Below are positions 1-6,255 of a DNA stretch of 6,569 nucleotides, one piece after another. Source of the stretch: Pseudomonadota bacterium (GTDB taxonomy: Bacteria > Pseudomonadota > Alphaproteobacteria > Acetobacterales > Acetobacteraceae); the NCBI GenBank assembly GCA_021785335.1, contig JAJYFW010000104.1, positions 1 through 6,569 on the forward strand, given 5' to 3'. The translations under genes were made by a program, and so were the position numbers. The stretch's first letter is position 1, and each line of letters opens with the position of its first letter. A model generated the notes under the pieces. The model was not told where the DNA came from. It made no database searches and worked only from the letters and a program-made list of their open reading frames with translations.

Positions 1-1
1 C

Positions 2-154
2 TCCATCGCGCGGCGGCTGGCGCTGCGGCGGGGGATGGCGGTGCGCCATATGCTGCTGAAGGCCGGGATTCCGGCAGAGCGGATCATCGTGCAGGCGCTC
101 GGCAATCCGCCGGGCGCGCCGGACGACCGCGTGACGCTGAGCACCCTTCCCTGA
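2..154 (+). CDS. OmpA/MotB-family protein, C-terminal fragment
   Basis: Only the last 50 residues are in the window; the gene begins upstream. The readable tail has ARRLALRRGMAVRHMLLKAG, then IPAERIIVQALG, then DDRVTLSTLP. This matches the end of an OmpA C-terminal domain: the LSxxRAxxVxxxLxxxGxxxxRI helix, followed by the last beta strand with its [N/D]-R-V motif. Such domains bind peptidoglycan, so the protein is probably periplasmic or attached to the outer or inner membrane. What precedes the domain cannot be seen. The stop lies 13 bases before the next start codon, with the next gene's AGGAG ribosome site in between, so the gene almost certainly heads or belongs to the same operon as the channel protein that follows. 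The codon usage matches its neighbours. The family call is fairly sure; the role is not known. Confidence 0.75.
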   Translation, partial: SIARRLALRRGMAVRHMLLKAGIPAERIIVQALGNPPGAPDDRVTLSTLP

Positions 155-167
155 GGCAGGAGCCCCG

Positions 168-1301
168 ATGACCCGACCGAACAGCTACCTGATCCGCATG
201 CTGGTGTTCCTGGTCCTGGTCTACGGGCTGGCCGCCTTCCTCGCGCCGACGCTGGAGAAGTTCTTCCTCGCCAACCCGGTGGTGAACTCGGTGATCGCGG
301 TGGTGGAGGTGTTCGGCATCTTCTGGAACCTGCGGCAGGTGATGCGGCTGAGCCCGGAAGTGGACTGGGTGGAGCGGTTCCAGCGCTCGCGCGCCTCGAT
401 CGAGCATGGGCCGAAACCGCGGCTGCTGCTGCCGATGGCGCGGATGTTCGGCGGGCGGCACGAGGACGGGCGGCGGGTGACGCTGTCGGTCGCGAGCATG
501 CGGACCATGCTGGATGGCATCGCCAGCCGGCTCGACGAAAGCCGCGAGACCTCGCGCTACGTGACCGGGGTGATGATCTTCCTCGGCCTGCTCGGGACGT
601 TCTGGGGGCTGCTGAAGACGGTGCACGCGGTGGCCGCGGTGATCGCGGCGATGAACCTCGCGGGCGGGGACGTGAACGGGATGTTCGCCCAGCTCAAGGC
701 CGGGCTCGCCGGGCCGCTGGCGGGGATGGGCACGGCGTTCTCCTCCTCGATGTTCGGGCTTTCGGGCGCGCTGATCCTCGGCTTCCTCGACCTGACGGCG
801 GGACAGGCGATGACGCGCTTCTTCAACGAGCTGGAGGAGTGGCTCGCCGGGCTGACGCGGGTGTCCTCGGGGGCGGTGGCCGCGGATGGCGAGGGCGGGC
901 TGCCGGCCTATGCGCAGGCGCTGCTGGAGCAGAACACCGAGAATGTCGAGGCGCTGCAACGACTGCTGGCGCGCAGCGAGGAGAGCCGGCACGACGCCAC
1001 GCGGACGATCGCGGAGATGAGCGAGCGGATGAACGTGCTGGCGGAATCGATCCAGAACTCGCAGCGGGTGATGCTGCGGGTGGGCGAAGGGCTGGCCGCC
1101 CTCACCCGCCTCGCCGAACGCAGCGACGAGCGCAACGGCAGCGAGATCGCGCGGGCGCATCTGCGCAACATCGAACTGCTGATCGCGCGGATGATCGCCG
1201 AGGCGGAACAGGGGCGGGTGCAGGGGCTCGCCGATCTGCGCCACGACCTCAACGTGCTGACCCGGACCGTCGCCGCGCGGTTCGACGAGGCGAAGGGCTG
1301 A
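168..1301 (+). CDS. MotA/TolQ/ExbB-type proton channel protein with coiled-coil tail
   Basis: A 377-residue inner-membrane protein, predicted to be the stator-like channel subunit of an ion-driven motor. Four hydrophobic segments are visible, near residues 8-26, 37-54, 131-152 and 187-210. The last two hold the family's hallmark: GLLGTFWGLL (140-149), and GPLAGMGTAFSSSMFGLSGA (182-201), with Thr143 and Thr189 placed like the pore-lining threonines of TolQ/ExbB. Residues 55-130 form a cytoplasmic loop. From about 215 to the end the chain is charged and helical (heptad-like runs at 245-300 and 330-370), an extended coiled-coil tail longer than in TolQ or ExbB. The start at 168 is supported by AGGAG at 158-162, five bases upstream. 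The gene lies three bases before its MotB-like partner, which argues for a stable complex of the two. The fold is clear, but whether the system does envelope maintenance, gliding-like movement or something else is not. Confidence 0.88.
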   Translation: MTRPNSYLIRMLVFLVLVYGLAAFLAPTLEKFFLANPVVNSVIAVVEVFGIFWNLRQVMRLSPEVDWVERFQRSRASIEHGPKPRLLLPMARMFGGRHEDGRRVTLSVASMRTMLDGIASRLDESRETSRYVTGVMIFLGLLGTFWGLLKTVHAVAAVIAAMNLAGGDVNGMFAQLKAGLAGPLAGMGTAFSSSMFGLSGALILGFLDLTAGQAMTRFFNELEEWLAGLTRVSSGAVAADGEGGLPAYAQALLEQNTENVEALQRLLARSEESRHDATRTIAEMSERMNVLAESIQNSQRVMLRVGEGLAALTRLAERSDERNGSEIARAHLRNIELLIARMIAEAEQGRVQGLADLRHDLNVLTRTVAARFDEAKG

Positions 1302-1304
1302 GCC

Positions 1305-2333
1305 ATGGCACGCACGATCCGCGGCCGCAACAACGGGCTGGAGATCTGGCCGGGCTATGTCGACGCGCTGTCGACCCTGCTGATGGTGACGATCTTCGTG
1401 CTGCTCGTCTTCGTGCTGGCGGAGGCGTTCCTGTCGGTGGCGCTGTCGGGGCGGAACAAGACGATCACCGCGCTGCGCAGCGAGATCGCCCAGCTCTCGC
1501 ACGTGCTGGCGCTGCAGAAATCGAAGACCGCCTCGCTGCAGGACGAACTCGCCAGCATGGCCTCGCTGATGAAGGCGGCGAAGACGCGCGAGGCCGCGCT
1601 GATGGCGGCGAACGCGGCGCTCACGGCGAAGACCGCGACGCTCGGCGCCGCCGTGACGGCGGCGGGCGGGAAACTCGCCGGCCAGGTGAAGCTGAACGCG
1701 CAGGAGCTGCAGACGGTCAGCCTGCTCAACCAGCAGATCGCGGCGCTGCGGCTGCAGCTCGCGACGATCGCCGCAGCGCTCGATGCGGCGCAGAAGAAGG
1801 ACCAGGAAGAGCACGTGCAGATCGCCGATCTCGGCCAGCGGCTGAACGAGGCGCTGGCGCGCAAGGTGCAGTCGCTGGAGCAGTATCGCAGCGAGTTCTT
1901 CGGCGTGCTGCGCAAGGCGCTGGCGGACCAGAAGGACATCAAGGTGGTGGGCGACCGCTTCGTGTTCGAGAGCGCGGTGCTGTTCCCCTCCGACTCGGCA
2001 CGGCTCTCGGCCAAGGGCAAGGCGGAGATCGCGAAGGTGGCGCAGGCGATCGAGGCGATCGCGCCGAAGATTCCGGACAAGATCAACTGGGTGCTGAGCG
2101 TCACCGGCTATGCCGACAAGGAGGCGATCACCGGCGGGCCGTACAAGGACAATTTCGACCTCTCGGCGGCGCGCGCGCTTTCGGTGCTGCACCTGCTGAT
2201 CGCGGACGGGGTGCCGAAGAACCGGGTGGTGGCGGCCGGGTTCGGCGCGGATCACCCGATCGCCACGGGCAATACGCCGCAGGACCTCGCGCAGAACCGG
2301 CGGATCGAGTTCCGGCTCACCTCGGCGGATTGA
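1305..2333 (+). CDS. MotB/OmpA-type peptidoglycan-binding motor partner
   Basis: A 342-residue protein built like MotB or ZorB. A short cytoplasmic N-terminus leads into one membrane helix (about 18-44). Asp20, in WPGYVDALSTLL, sits where MotB carries its proton-binding aspartate. Residues 50-200 form a long Ala/Leu/Gln-rich coiled coil. An OmpA-like domain fills about 213-339: GYAD at 268-271, NFDLSAARA at 283-291 and NRRIEF at 331-336. Asp271 and Arg290 match the Asp/Arg pair that holds diaminopimelate in known OmpA domains, so peptidoglycan binding is likely intact. The ATG lies three bases after the stop of the MotA-like gene with only a weak AAGGG upstream, which suggests translational coupling. 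The protein probably anchors the channel to the cell wall across the periplasm. Flagellar MotB is a poor match because of the long coiled coil and the absence of flagellar genes here. Confidence 0.88.
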   Translation: MARTIRGRNNGLEIWPGYVDALSTLLMVTIFVLLVFVLAEAFLSVALSGRNKTITALRSEIAQLSHVLALQKSKTASLQDELASMASLMKAAKTREAALMAANAALTAKTATLGAAVTAAGGKLAGQVKLNAQELQTVSLLNQQIAALRLQLATIAAALDAAQKKDQEEHVQIADLGQRLNEALARKVQSLEQYRSEFFGVLRKALADQKDIKVVGDRFVFESAVLFPSDSARLSAKGKAEIAKVAQAIEAIAPKIPDKINWVLSVTGYADKEAITGGPYKDNFDLSAARALSVLHLLIADGVPKNRVVAAGFGADHPIATGNTPQDLAQNRRIEFRLTSAD

Positions 2334-2349
2334 GGCGCGGGCGCTGCCC

Positions 2350-4218
2350 TCAGGCGACCAGGGGGGCGCGGAGGGCGGCGGCGCGGGCCCAGCTTTCGGC
2401 GGCGTCCTGGTCGAAGAGTTCGGCGAGTTTCTTCATCATCGTGCCGCCGAGTTCCTCGGCATCGACCAGGGTGACGGCGCGGCGGTAGTAGCGCGTGACG
2501 TCGTGGCCGATGCCGATGGCGACCAGCTCGACGAAGTCGCGGCTTTCGATGTCGCGGATCACGTCGCGCAGATGGCGTTCGAGATAGCTGCCCTGGTTGA
2601 CCGAGAGGGTGGAATCGTCGACCGGCGCGCCATCGGAGATGACCATCAGGATGCGGCGGTGCTCGGGCCGGGCGCAGAGGCGGCGATAGGCCCAGGCCAG
2701 GGCCTCGCCGTCGATGTTTTCCTTGAGCAGCCCCTCGCGCAGCATCAGGCCGAGATTGCGGCGGGCGCGGCGCCAGGGTTCGTCCGCCCCCTTGTAGACG
2801 ATGTGGCGGAGGTCGTTCAGCCGGCCGGGATTGCGCGGCTTGCCGTCCGCCACCCATTTCTCGCGGCTCTGCCCGCCCTTCCAGGCGCGGGTGGTGAAGC
2901 CGAGGATTTCCACCTTCACCGCGCAGCGCTCCAGCGTGCGGGCCAGGATGTCGCTGCACATGGCGGCGACCGAGATCGGCCGGCCGCGCATCGAGCCGGA
3001 ATTGTCGATCAGCAGGGTCACCACCGTGTCGCGGAATTCCATCTCGCGCTCGCGCTTGAAGGAGAGCGGCAGCAGCGGGTCGGCGACGACGCGGGCGAGG
3101 CGGCCGACATCGAGCAGGCCTTCCTCCAGGTCGAAATCCCAGGCGCGCTGCTGCTGGGCGAGCAGGCGGCGCTGCAGGCGGTTGGCGAGCTTGGAGACCA
3201 CGCCGTGCAGATGCTGGAGCTGCTGGTCGAGCTGCTGGCGCAGGCGGGCGAGTTCCTCGGGATCGCAGAGCTGCTCGGCGCCGATTTCCTCGTCGAAGGC
3301 GCGGGTATAGGCGTGGTAGGCGGCACCGGTTTCATCTTCCACCGGCTTGCGGCGCTGCTGCGGGCCGGCGGGCGCCTCGTCCGGCGCGGCGGCGGAATCG
3401 TCGTCGGTCTCCTCGTCGGCCTCGGCGTCGGAGGCTTCGGATTCGAGGGAGTCGGGGGCCTCGGAGAGCAGGTCCTGGTCGTCCTCGCGGGTCTGGGTCT
3501 CGCCCTCGCCGGAATTGTCCTGCGAGAGGGACTGTTCGCCCTGCTCGCCCTGTTCCTCGCTGTCCTCGCCCTCCTCGGACTCGGCTTCGGCCTCGGCGAG
3601 GTCCATCACCGCGAGCAGGCGGCGGGCGGCGCGGGCGAAGGCGTCCTGGTCGGCGCGCTCGGCGGCGAGATCGTCCAGCGCCCGGTCGGCATCGCCGGTC
3701 AGGGTCTCGCGCCAGAGATCGAGGATGTGGCGGGCGGCGGCGGGGATCGAGGCCGGGTCCATGCGCTCGCGGGCGAGCAGGCCGAGCGCCTGGGCGGTGG
3801 AGAGCTGCTCGGCGCGGCTCATCCGGTCGAGCCCCTCGGCCTCGGCGTCCTCGTTCAGCTTGCGCTGGAGATTGGCGGCGACACCCTGCATGTGGGCGGC
3901 GCCGACGATCTCGACGCGGGCCTGTTCCAGCGCGTCGTAGGCATCGCGGGCGTCGCGGGCGACGGGGGCGCGGGCGGCGTGGATGGCGTCGTCGTGATGG
4001 CGCAGGCGCAGCGCCATCGCATCGGCGATGCCGCGCAGCCTGGCGACCTCGGCCGGCGGCAGGGCGCGCGTCGGCGCCGGCAGGCGGGCGCGCTTGCCGG
4101 CGAGGCCCGCCGCCCCCGGCTGGTAGGCGACCTGCACCTCGTCCGACCCGGCGATGGCGCGGACGGCGCCGGCGGTGGCGCGCTTGAATTCCTCGCTGCG
4201 GGAGGGCTCGGCCGGCAT
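2350..4218 (-). CDS. cobT: Cobaltochelatase subunit CobT
   Basis: The 622-residue CobT subunit of aerobic cobaltochelatase is close to the roughly 630 residues usual for the family. With CobS it forms the chaperone-like ATPase module that drives CobN to insert cobalt into hydrogenobyrinic acid a,c-diamide in the cytoplasm. The N-terminus has the typical [13 protein letters not shown] (11-23). A helical region runs to about 205, followed by an acidic low-complexity linker (207-283, rich in Glu, Asp and Ser) and a second helical part (300-380). The C-terminal vWA domain (about 397-605) has an intact MIDAS: DNSGS at 405-409, Thr442 in GFTTR, and Asp529 in SDGAP. Its ATG overlaps the cobS stop by one base (TGATG) and has no strong ribosome site of its own, so translation is probably coupled to cobS. 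The gene converges on the motor operon across 16 bases. The identification is very secure. Confidence 0.97.
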   Translation of the reverse strand: MPAEPSRSEEFKRATAGAVRAIAGSDEVQVAYQPGAAGLAGKRARLPAPTRALPPAEVARLRGIADAMALRLRHHDDAIHAARAPVARDARDAYDALEQARVEIVGAAHMQGVAANLQRKLNEDAEAEGLDRMSRAEQLSTAQALGLLARERMDPASIPAAARHILDLWRETLTGDADRALDDLAAERADQDAFARAARRLLAVMDLAEAEAESEEGEDSEEQGEQGEQSLSQDNSGEGETQTREDDQDLLSEAPDSLESEASDAEADEETDDDSAAAPDEAPAGPQQRRKPVEDETGAAYHAYTRAFDEEIGAEQLCDPEELARLRQQLDQQLQHLHGVVSKLANRLQRRLLAQQQRAWDFDLEEGLLDVGRLARVVADPLLPLSFKREREMEFRDTVVTLLIDNSGSMRGRPISVAAMCSDILARTLERCAVKVEILGFTTRAWKGGQSREKWVADGKPRNPGRLNDLRHIVYKGADEPWRRARRNLGLMLREGLLKENIDGEALAWAYRRLCARPEHRRILMVISDGAPVDDSTLSVNQGSYLERHLRDVIRDIESRDFVELVAIGIGHDVTRYYRRAVTLVDAEELGGTMMKKLAELFDQDAAESWARAAALRAPLVA

Positions 4219-5234
4219 CAGGCGCCGCGGCGGGGATGCACGCCGGTTTCAACCTCCGCGTTGAAGCAGCGCTGGTAGTATTCGGCCACGGTGGCGCGCT
4301 CGGCCTCGTCGCACTTGTTGAGGAAGGTGAGGCGGAAGGCGAAGCCGACATCGTTGAAGATGCGGGCGTTCTCGGCCCAGGTGATGACGGTGCGCGGGGA
4401 CATCACGGTGGAGATGTCGCCGTTGATGAAGCCGGCGCGGGTGAGATCGGCCAGGGCGACCATGCTCTCGATCCGCTTCTTCTCCGCCGCGTCCGCCTCG
4501 GTGATGCCGAGCTTGGCCATGACGATGGAGACTTCCTGGCCGTGCGGCAGGTAGTTCAGCGTGGCGACGATGTTCCAGCGGTCCATCTGGCCCTGGTTGA
4601 TCTGCTGGGTGCCGTGATAGAGGCCGGTGGTGTCGCCGAGGCCGACCGTGTTGGCGGTGGCGAAGAGGCGGAAGGCCGGGTGCGGGCGGATGACGCGGTT
4701 CTGGTCGAGCAGGGTGAGCTTGCCCTCGACCTCCAGCACGCGCTGGATCACGAACATCACGTCAGGCCGGCCGGCGTCGTATTCGTCGAACACCAGCGCG
4801 CAGGGGTGCTGCAGCGCCCAGGGCAGCAGGCCCTCGCGGAATTCGGTGACCTGCTTGCCGTCCTTCAGCACGATCGCGTCCTTGCCGACGAGGTCGATGC
4901 GGGAGATGTGGCTGTCGAGATTGACGCGGATGCAGGGCCAGTTGAGGCGGGCGGCGACCTGCTCGATATGCGTCGACTTGCCGGTGCCGTGATAGCCCTG
5001 GATCATCACCCGGCGGTTGAGGGCGAAGCCGGCGAGGATGGCGATGGTCGTCTCCGGGTCGAAGCGGTAGGTCGCGTCGATCTCGGGGACGTGCTCGGTG
5101 CGCTCGGAGAAGGCGGGGATCTCGAAGCCGCACTCGATGCCGAAGACCTCGCGCGCCGAGACGGTGCGGTCCGGCAGGTTGATCGCCGAGGTCGGCGTGC
5201 CGCGGGTTTCGGCGATTGCAGCGAGATTGTTCAT
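4218..5234 (-). CDS. cobS: Cobaltochelatase subunit CobS, AAA+ ATPase
   Basis: A 338-residue MoxR-like AAA+ ATPase, the usual CobS length. It hydrolyses ATP and forms rings with CobT that power cobalt insertion by CobN in late aerobic cobalamin synthesis. Walker A is GYHGTGKST (80-88), with Lys86 and Thr88-adjacent Ser87 in place. Walker B is ALVFDEYD (146-153), with Asp150 and Glu151. Sensor 1 is FATANT (191-196). A likely arginine finger is Arg219 in QMDRW, and [10 protein letters not shown] (279-288) fits the sensor 2 helix region. All catalytic residues are present. The start at 5234 follows GAGGA at 5245-5249 (minus strand), ten bases upstream. The gene lies 62 bases after the J-domain gene on the same strand, and its stop overlaps the cobT start. 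No cobalamin riboswitch features were recognised in the short leader. Confidence 0.97.
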   Translation of the reverse strand: MNNLAAIAETRGTPTSAINLPDRTVSAREVFGIECGFEIPAFSERTEHVPEIDATYRFDPETTIAILAGFALNRRVMIQGYHGTGKSTHIEQVAARLNWPCIRVNLDSHISRIDLVGKDAIVLKDGKQVTEFREGLLPWALQHPCALVFDEYDAGRPDVMFVIQRVLEVEGKLTLLDQNRVIRPHPAFRLFATANTVGLGDTTGLYHGTQQINQGQMDRWNIVATLNYLPHGQEVSIVMAKLGITEADAAEKKRIESMVALADLTRAGFINGDISTVMSPRTVITWAENARIFNDVGFAFRLTFLNKCDEAERATVAEYYQRCFNAEVETGVHPRRGA

Positions 5235-5296
5235 CGATCCATCATCCTCAGGTCTCTTGTCGTCAGAGTACTCGGCATGGCGCGGCGCGCAAGGGA

Positions 5297-5887
5297 TCAG
5301 GCGCCGGCGGCGGCGCGGGGCTGACCCTCGGCGGCCGGCAGGCGGGCGCGCAGCGTCGCGTAGGCGAGGTTGATCGTCTTCAGCCGTTCCTCGGCGCTGC
5401 GGTCGCCGCCATTGGCGTCCGGGTGGTGGCGCTTGGCCAGCTCCTTGTAGCGGGCGCGCACCGCCTCGCGGGTGACCGGCCAGGCGAGGCCGAGCACGTC
5501 CAGCGCCTCGCGCAGCTCGGGCGGGGCGCGCTCGGGCTCGGGACGGCGGGCGCGGCCGAGGCCGGAAAAGGCGGCGAGCTCGGCCTCCACCGCCTCGCCG
5601 ACGGCGCCGGCGCGGCCGAGCGGCCAGGTGGGGCGCTGCCAGGCGGTGTCGGCGCGCAGATGCGCCTCGATCTCGCCGGGGCTCATGCCCTTGTAGTAGT
5701 CCCAGCCGGCATTGTAGGCGCGGACATGCTCGAGGCAGAACCAGTGCCAGTCGCGCAGGTGCTCGCGCGAGCGGGGGGCGCGGTATTCGCCTTGCTTGTC
5801 GCAGTCGGGCATGTCGCAGGCGCGGCCCGGGGCATCCGGGTCGGGCGCGAAGGCGCGCACGCGGCGGGTGGTCCGGGTCATGGGCAT
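5297..5887 (-). CDS. J-domain protein with N-terminal Cys/His cluster
   Basis: A 196-residue DnaJ-class protein of the type often found beside cobS in Alphaproteobacteria. A C-terminal J domain (about 127-183) carries the essential HPD at 155-157 in [10 protein letters not shown], so it should stimulate a DnaK-type Hsp70 ATPase. The N-terminal part has CDMPDC, then FCLEH: Cys24, Cys29, Cys51 and His54 look like a single zinc site (C-x4-C, C-x2-H). Between them is the conserved-looking YRAPRS segment, and then [16 protein letters not shown]. This is not the four-repeat zinc domain of classical DnaJ, and no client-binding C-terminal domain is present. The open frame reaches upstream to 5971, overlapping bolA. 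I chose the ATG at 5887, which starts a basic RTTRRVRAF stretch; an ATG at 5881 is almost as good. No strong ribosome site decides between them. The specific client is unknown; its position suggests a link with cobaltochelatase assembly. Confidence 0.88.
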   Translation of the reverse strand: MPMTRTTRRVRAFAPDPDAPGRACDMPDCDKQGEYRAPRSREHLRDWHWFCLEHVRAYNAGWDYYKGMSPGEIEAHLRADTAWQRPTWPLGRAGAVGEAVEAELAAFSGLGRARRPEPERAPPELREALDVLGLAWPVTREAVRARYKELAKRHHPDANGGDRSAEERLKTINLAYATLRARLPAAEGQPRAAAGA

Positions 5888-5926
5888 AGTCTCGTCATGT
5901 TCCCTAATTTGCCCTTTGCCGGCGTC

Positions 5927-5955
5927 TTGGCAACCGGGGGGCGGCGGCGCACAAT
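5927..5955 (+). promoter_or_regulatory. Putative sigma-70-type promoter of bolA, leaderless
   Basis: TTGGCA (5927-5932, five of six to the -35 consensus) lies 17 bases before CACAAT (5950-5955, four of six to the -10 consensus). A start of transcription six to eight bases past the -10 would fall at about 5961-5963, on the bolA ATG at 5962. There is no Shine-Dalgarno motif in the few bases before that ATG, which fits a leaderless mRNA. The call is by eye from one sequence, so confidence is moderate. The opposite strand also reads TTGCCA at 5932-5927, so the same bases could act as a -35 for the divergent J-domain gene, although no good -10 follows on that side. Confidence 0.4.
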
Positions 5956-5961
5956 CCACCC

Positions 5962-6255
5962 ATGACATCACGATCCGACAGAATCCGCGCGATCCTCGCG
6001 GAACGCTTCGCGCCCGGCCTGCTCGAGCTGAAGGACGACAGCGCGAAACACGCCAGCCATATCGGCCGGATGACCGGGCCGGGACACGCGCCGGAGGCGG
6101 GCGAGACGCATTACCGGCTGAAGATGGTGGCCGAGGCGTTCCGGGGGATGAACCGGGTGGCGCGGCAGCGGGCGGTGAACGAGGCGCTGAAGGCCGAGTT
6201 CGAGACCGGGCTGCACGCGCTCAGCCTCGACCTCAAGACGCCGGACGAAACCTGA
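5962..6255 (+). CDS. bolA: BolA family protein
   Basis: A 97-residue BolA-family protein, full length for the family (about 80-105). It has the KH-like alpha-beta fold with the expected signatures in order: DDSAKHASH (25-33), GETHYRLKMVAEAFRGMNRV (47-66) with the following RQRAVNEAL, and GLHALSL (83-89). The last carries the invariant His85. BolA proteins pair with monothiol glutaredoxins through a shared [2Fe-2S] cluster and influence iron-sulfur handling, cell shape and stress responses; some bind DNA. His85 and His30 or His33 are the candidate cluster ligands. The gene is divergent from the J-domain gene, with about 74 bases between the starts. The ATG at 5962 lacks a clear ribosome site and may be leaderless. 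The stop overlaps a possible CTG start of the next gene. The family call is secure; which BolA subtype it is was not resolved. Confidence 0.94.
   Translation: MTSRSDRIRAILAERFAPGLLELKDDSAKHASHIGRMTGPGHAPEAGETHYRLKMVAEAFRGMNRVARQRAVNEALKAEFETGLHALSLDLKTPDET

Noticed and set aside
84..2255. A 723-codon open frame on the minus strand opposite the motor genes
   Set aside because: Its product is an Arg/His/Pro-rich string without domains, and it lies opposite two genes with clear family motifs. In DNA this GC-rich, stop codons are rare in antisense frames.
168..2333. Zorya defence system (ZorA/ZorB) as the identity of the motor pair
   Set aside because: The architecture is similar, but the next genes are convergent cobalamin genes and no Zorya effector (helicase or nuclease) is visible. 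The upstream gene is an OmpA-family protein. The context is core chromosomal.
2503..4278. A 591-codon plus-strand open frame opposite cobT, with Leu/Gly/Val-rich stretches
   Set aside because: The hydrophobic run is simply the reverse complement of the acidic CobT linker (GAG/GAC codons read as CTC/GTC). cobT has full-length family signatures.
4236..5324. A 362-codon plus-strand open frame opposite cobS
   Set aside because: It is a shadow of cobS, which has intact Walker A, Walker B and sensor motifs; the shadow shows no recognisable domain.
5888..5971. Longer J-domain protein starting at 5971
   Set aside because: The extra 28 residues would overlap the bolA start and cover the promoter-like region; they show no family similarity, whereas RTTRRVRAF after 5887 looks like a normal N-terminus for this group.
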